From Flavobacterium sp. K5-23 (GTDB taxonomy: Bacteria > Bacteroidota > Bacteroidia > Flavobacteriales > Flavobacteriaceae), in the NCBI RefSeq assembly GCF_023278045.1, contig NZ_CP056783.1:1707501-1771500 (forward strand): a DNA stretch of 64,000 nt, written 5' to 3'. Position 1 is the first letter of the stretch. Each line of letters starts with the position of its first letter. The notes beneath the pieces were generated by a model that was not told the DNA's origin, did no database searches, and saw only the letters and a list, made by a program, of their open reading frames with translations. The translations under genes were made by a program, and so were the position numbers. Below, one piece after another: positions 60,972 through 64,000 of this stretch.

Positions 60972-61928
60972 TTATAAATTAAGTTCGCTCGCGATTTTAT
61001 AACGTTCTTCGTTGTTTTTTGAGCGTAAAATAATTTCGCCAAGAAATCCCGCCAAAAACAATTGAGTTCCTAAAACCATAGTGGTTAACGCTATGAAAAA
61101 CCAAGGGTTATTAGTCACTAAGCTATATCGCATATCATTATACATATAGTATAGTTTAGAAACACCTATGTATCCTGCTGACATAAAACCAATGATAAAC
61201 ATAAACGAACCCATAGCGCCAAATAAGTGCATTGGTCTTTTTCCAAAACGAGATAAGAACCAGATAGTGATTAAATCCAGGAAGCCATTAATGAAACGCT
61301 CCATACCAAATTTAGTTTCCCCGTATTTTCTAGCTTGATGCTGAACAACCTTTTCACCTATTTTACCAAAACCGGCATTTTTTGCCAATACTGGAATGTA
61401 ACGGTGCATTTCACCTGAAACCTCTATGTTTTTTACAACCACATTTTTGTAGGCTTTCAATCCACAATTAAAATCATTCAACTCCACACCAGATGTTTTT
61501 CTAGCGGCCCAGTTGAATAATTTAGAAGGAAGATTTTTTGCCATTACGGAGTCGTAACGCTTCTTTTTCCAACCTGATACTAAATCAAAATCTTGACTCG
61601 TTATCATATTGTATAAACCCGGAATTTCTTCTGGACTGTCTTGTAAATCAGCATCCATAGTGATAATAACATCACCTTTTGCCTTTGCGAAACCAGCATG
61701 TAAAGCTTGTGATTTACCAAAGTTCTTCATAAAACGAATCCCTTTTATATTTGGGTTTTCATTCGAGAACCCCTCAATAAGTTTCCAAGAATTATCCGTA
61801 CTACCATCATCTAGGAAGATAACTTCATAGCTGTAGTTGTTGGCTTGCATCACTTTTATGATCCAAGAGTATAATTCTTGTAGAGATTCCTCTTCGTTAA
61901 GAAGTGGTATAAGGATAGTTAAGTTCAT
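60972..61928 (-). CDS. family 2 glycosyltransferase, polyprenyl-phosphate type
   Basis: 318 residues. A GT-A domain has the nucleotide-binding IPLLNEEESL (about 8-17), DDGSTDNSW (about 41-49) and the DxD-like ITMDADLQDSPEEI (about 89-102). Two C-terminal hydrophobic hairpins (about 235-262 and 275-300) are typical of GtrB/DPM1-like enzymes that load a sugar on undecaprenyl phosphate. The donor is unknown. It begins three bases after the DUF4199 stop. Confidence 0.92.
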   Translation of the reverse strand: MNLTILIPLLNEEESLQELYSWIIKVMQANNYSYEVIFLDDGSTDNSWKLIEGFSNENPNIKGIRFMKNFGKSQALHAGFAKAKGDVIITMDADLQDSPEEIPGLYNMITSQDFDLVSGWKKKRYDSVMAKNLPSKLFNWAARKTSGVELNDFNCGLKAYKNVVVKNIEVSGEMHRYIPVLAKNAGFGKIGEKVVQHQARKYGETKFGMERFINGFLDLITIWFLSRFGKRPMHLFGAMGSFMFIIGFMSAGYIGVSKLYYMYNDMRYSLVTNNPWFFIALTTMVLGTQLFLAGFLGEIILRSKNNEERYKIASELNL

Positions 61929-61931
61929 TTA

Positions 61932-62468
61932 TTAGTAATCTTGCGATGAAGTTTTTGATTTAAATATTGCAGCCATAATTAATCCTAAAATAGCACAGAA
62001 AAAGATAACAAAAACAGATCCTTTCAATTGTTCAACGATAGAATAAGGGTCGGTTTCTCTTAATTGTTTAATTGTTTCGTTTAAAGAAGAAGCAGGTACG
62101 CCAAATTTCTCTGAAGTACTAATCAAGTACTTTATTGTCAGATCCAGAAGAGTGTCTTTTATAGCTGGGTCAATAAAGTTGAATAAAACAATTTTAAAAA
62201 GAACAGAAATAAGTACGCCAATTACTGCCGAAATAAAATAAGTTGTAAAGGCTTCTTTGAATGTAAAAACTCCGTTTAATTCTTTTTTGGTAGTCGAGAG
62301 TAATATAATAGGTACAACAATAAAAACAGAAAGGCTTAAAAGTGTTGTCCACCAAGCAATGAATAATTCGATGTCAACGGCATACATAAAAGCAGTGATT
62401 AATGATAATGCTACTCCAGTGATAATGCCATAGGTAATTCCGTTTTTCTTGATAATTTCGTTAATCAT
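61932..62468 (-). CDS. DUF4199 membrane protein
   Basis: 178 residues, four hydrophobic helices (about 12-30, 33-57, 73-97 and 150-170) with the DUF4199 spacing. A small inner-membrane protein of Bacteroidota with no known function. It sits at the head of the glycosyltransferase-mutase-ABC cluster. Confidence 0.85.
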   Translation of the reverse strand: MINEIIKKNGITYGIITGVALSLITAFMYAVDIELFIAWWTTLLSLSVFIVVPIILLSTTKKELNGVFTFKEAFTTYFISAVIGVLISVLFKIVLFNFIDPAIKDTLLDLTIKYLISTSEKFGVPASSLNETIKQLRETDPYSIVEQLKGSVFVIFFCAILGLIMAAIFKSKTSSQDY

Positions 62469-62570
62469 TATTTGGTTGGTTTTAAATTAATCCACAAATA
62501 TAGCAATTCCCATTTTATTCAGGGATAAAAAAACCTTTTTACGATTATTTAAAAAAATTGTCACAAAGGA

Positions 62571-62599
62571 TTGTTTATTGAAAATTAATTGTAAATTTG
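62571..62599 (+). promoter_or_regulatory. promoter of the L31 gene
   Basis: TTG (62571-62573), an 18-base spacer and TAAATTTG (62592-62599). The predicted leader is about 105 bases before the ATG at 62710, which is long for this genome. It contains a CCTTTTCGGTTAAAGG hairpin. Confidence 0.6.
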
Positions 62600-62709
62600 C
62601 ACACTTAAAATAATACAATAGCAAAAAGTTATGATGTGTTTATACCTTTTCGGTTAAAGGAAAAGCTTCAAAGCAGGTTATAGCCAAACAAATAAAAAAG
62701 AATTACAAG

Positions 62710-62961
62710 ATGAAAAAAGGTACACACCCAGAGAATTACAGATTAGTTGCTTTTAAAGACATGTCAAATGAAGACGTTTTTATCACTAAATCTACAGCAG
62801 ATACAAGAGAAACAATTACAGTTGACGGTGTTGAATACCCAGTTGTAAAAATGGAGATCTCTAGAACTTCTCACCCTTTTTACACAGGTAAAAGCAAACT
62901 TATCGATACTGCAGGACGTATTGACAAGTTCAAAACTAAATATGCTAAACACGTTAAATAA
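62710..62961 (+). CDS. rpmE2: 50S ribosomal protein L31 type B
   Basis: 83 residues. The start is [20 protein letters not shown], and [20 protein letters not shown] and [12 protein letters not shown] follow. Type B L31 lacks the zinc-binding cysteines of type A, and none are present here. Large-subunit surface protein. Own promoter, long leader and strong terminator, so monocistronic. Confidence 0.96.
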   Translation: MKKGTHPENYRLVAFKDMSNEDVFITKSTADTRETITVDGVEYPVVKMEISRTSHPFYTGKSKLIDTAGRIDKFKTKYAKHVK

Positions 62962-62985
62962 TTTTAACTTGTTTTTAATTATACT

Positions 62986-63014
62986 AAAGCCTTCCATTTC
63001 GGAAGGCTTTTTTA
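62986..63014 (+). terminator. terminator of rpmE2
   Basis: AAAGCCTTCC / GGAAGGCTTT arms with TTTTTTT, 25 bases after the stop. Confidence 0.88.
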
Positions 63015-63072
63015 TTTGTTTAAATCAGGATCGTTAAGGGAGAACTTCTTAACATAACAAATAAAAACTTTG

Positions 63073-63096
63073 TAACTTTGGTCCTTTGTAACTTTG
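63073..63096 (+). promoter_or_regulatory. tandem TAACTTTG boxes before the GlmU-like gene
   Basis: TAACTTTG at 63073-63080 and again at 63089-63096, 16 bases apart. Both fit TAnnTTTG. The ATG lies 13 bases after the second. The surrounding CTTTGTAACTTTG-like run is also a short-period repeat, so one or both boxes may be promoter parts. Confidence 0.45.
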
Positions 63097-63108
63097 AAAC
63101 TTTATAAA

Positions 63109-64000
63109 ATGAATTACATACTTTTTGACGGGCCTGCTCGTAATGCATTATTGCCTTTTACCTTTACACGTCCGGTTGCTGATATTCTTATCGGGATTAT
63201 GACTATTCGTCAAAAATGGGAATTGCATTTAGGCTCTACTACCACTACAATTACTGAGGAATATCTATCGGATAAATATCCTATGGTGGAATTGGAAGAA
63301 AACATTATGATTAATGCTTCTTTTCTTCCTAATGCTGTCTTGGCTGAAATGGTAAGTAATTTAGAGTCAAATCAGGTTATTTTTAAAGGTGAAGAAGTAG
63401 TTGCTTTTTTTACCAATGAAAATCAAGAAGAGGTAGATTTTGATTCTTATGAAATTATTGAGTATGATGACGACTGCCTGACAGTTGAAAACACTTGGGA
63501 TATTTTTTCTAAGAATGATGCTGCAATTCGGGAAGATTTTGAAATTTTAACCGAAGGAAGGAAATCGAAACAAATTCCTCAAAGTGTCAACGTTATTTCT
63601 CCTGAAAATATATTTATAGAAGAAGGAGCTAAACTTGAATTTGTGACTTTGAATGCTTCTACAGGACCTATATATATAGGTAAAAACGCTGAAATAATGG
63701 AAGGTTCTGTTATCCGTGGGCCTTTTGCTTTGTGTGAAGGTGCTGTTGTTAAGATGGCAGCAAAGATTTATGGCGCAACTACTGTTGGACCACATTCCAG
63801 AATTGGAGGGGAAGTTAATAATTCGGTATTGTTTGGATATTCAAATAAAGGTCATGACGGTTTCTTAGGAAACTCTGTCTTGGGTGAGTGGTGTAATATT
63901 GGTGCTGACAGTAATAATTCGAACCTAAAAAACAACTACGAAGAGGTAAGATTGTGGAGCTATGAAACCGAAGGTTTTGCCAAAACAGGACTTCAGTTTT
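63109..64000 (+). CDS. GlmU-like sugar nucleotidyltransferase, partial
   Basis: 297 codons are visible from the ATG at 63109 and the frame is open at the window edge; I expect about 390 in total. It starts MNYILFDGPARNALLPFTFT and has FTRPVADILIG and a C-terminal left-handed beta-helix (hexapeptide repeats) with VIRGPFALCEGAVVKMAAKI and VGPHSRIGGEVNNSVLFGYS. This is the GlmU-family protein of Bacteroidota, whose N-terminal half is only weakly pyrophosphorylase-like. Likely role: nucleotide-sugar or acetyl transfer in wall or lipid synthesis. Substrate unproven. Confidence 0.85.
   Translation, partial: MNYILFDGPARNALLPFTFTRPVADILIGIMTIRQKWELHLGSTTTTITEEYLSDKYPMVELEENIMINASFLPNAVLAEMVSNLESNQVIFKGEEVVAFFTNENQEEVDFDSYEIIEYDDDCLTVENTWDIFSKNDAAIREDFEILTEGRKSKQIPQSVNVISPENIFIEEGAKLEFVTLNASTGPIYIGKNAEIMEGSVIRGPFALCEGAVVKMAAKIYGATTVGPHSRIGGEVNNSVLFGYSNKGHDGFLGNSVLGEWCNIGADSNNSNLKNNYEEVRLWSYETEGFAKTGLQF

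Overview
The window is AT-rich chromosomal DNA from a member of the Flavobacteriaceae, most likely Flavobacterium or a close relative. The evidence is: Bacteroidota-type promoters (TTG, about 17-19 bases, TAnnTTTG); two large proteins with type IX secretion (T9SS) C-terminal sorting tails; TonB-receptor/carboxypeptidase-regulatory fusions; Bacteroidota-only families (DUF4290, DUF5683, DUF5686, DUF4199); a 6S RNA beside zapA; and no CCA encoded on the tRNAs. I see no phage, plasmid or CRISPR array. Accessory material is limited to one IS3-family element, a restriction-modification pair, repeats, several broken genes, and an odd tRNA-Pro/GIY-YIG locus.

Layout. 1-3390 (minus): parA, parB, a DUF5683 protein, a small membrane protein, dapB and the start of lepB. 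3391-4510: a repeat element and a tandem array of tRNA-Pro fragments, terminators and GIY-YIG nuclease copies around one intact tRNA-Pro(UGG). 4645-10562: trxB; a minus-strand operon of DUF4870, PadR regulator, PspC membrane protein and two DUF2807 proteins; then a hotdog-fold DUF4442 protein. 10641-25320: two giant T9SS-exported surface proteins, one with eight near-identical 249-base repeats, a remnant of a third paralogue, and two long gene-poor gaps. 25321-31636: sbcD, sbcC, a putative restriction endonuclease and a C5-methyltransferase fused to a helix-turn-helix domain. 31637-47412: mostly housekeeping genes (tRNA-Met, aminotransferase IV, YqgE, HU, fmt, recQ, DUF493, DUF4290, murA, a CDF transporter, a DUF5686 outer-membrane protein, aroQ, two beta-barrels, a XerD-type recombinase). 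47453-48765: the IS3 element with inverted repeats and a 3-base target duplication. 48885-51248 (minus): a coiled-coil protein, zapA, 6S RNA and rny. 51417-56497: M23 peptidase, TonB-dependent receptor and an EF-hand lipoprotein. 56513-64000: a frameshifted DUF2971 gene, an ABC exporter, phosphohexomutase, a family 2 glycosyltransferase, DUF4199, L31 and a partial GlmU-like gene.

The most unusual part is 3749-4526. An intact tRNA-Pro is followed on its own strand by two modules, each made of a GIY-YIG gene start, a 3' half of tRNA-Pro whose anticodon arm is replaced by a palindrome, and a terminator-like stretch. In the module nearer the tRNA the nuclease gene has shrunk to a four-codon frame. 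A 5' half carrying the same palindrome lies between the locus promoter and the intact tRNA. This looks like a small tRNA-associated mobile unit that carries its own copy of the tRNA 3' end. Other points of note are a MurA with Asp in place of the fosfomycin-binding Cys, the HTH-methyltransferase fusion, an interstitial heptamer-like repeat holding the IS, and several decayed small genes.
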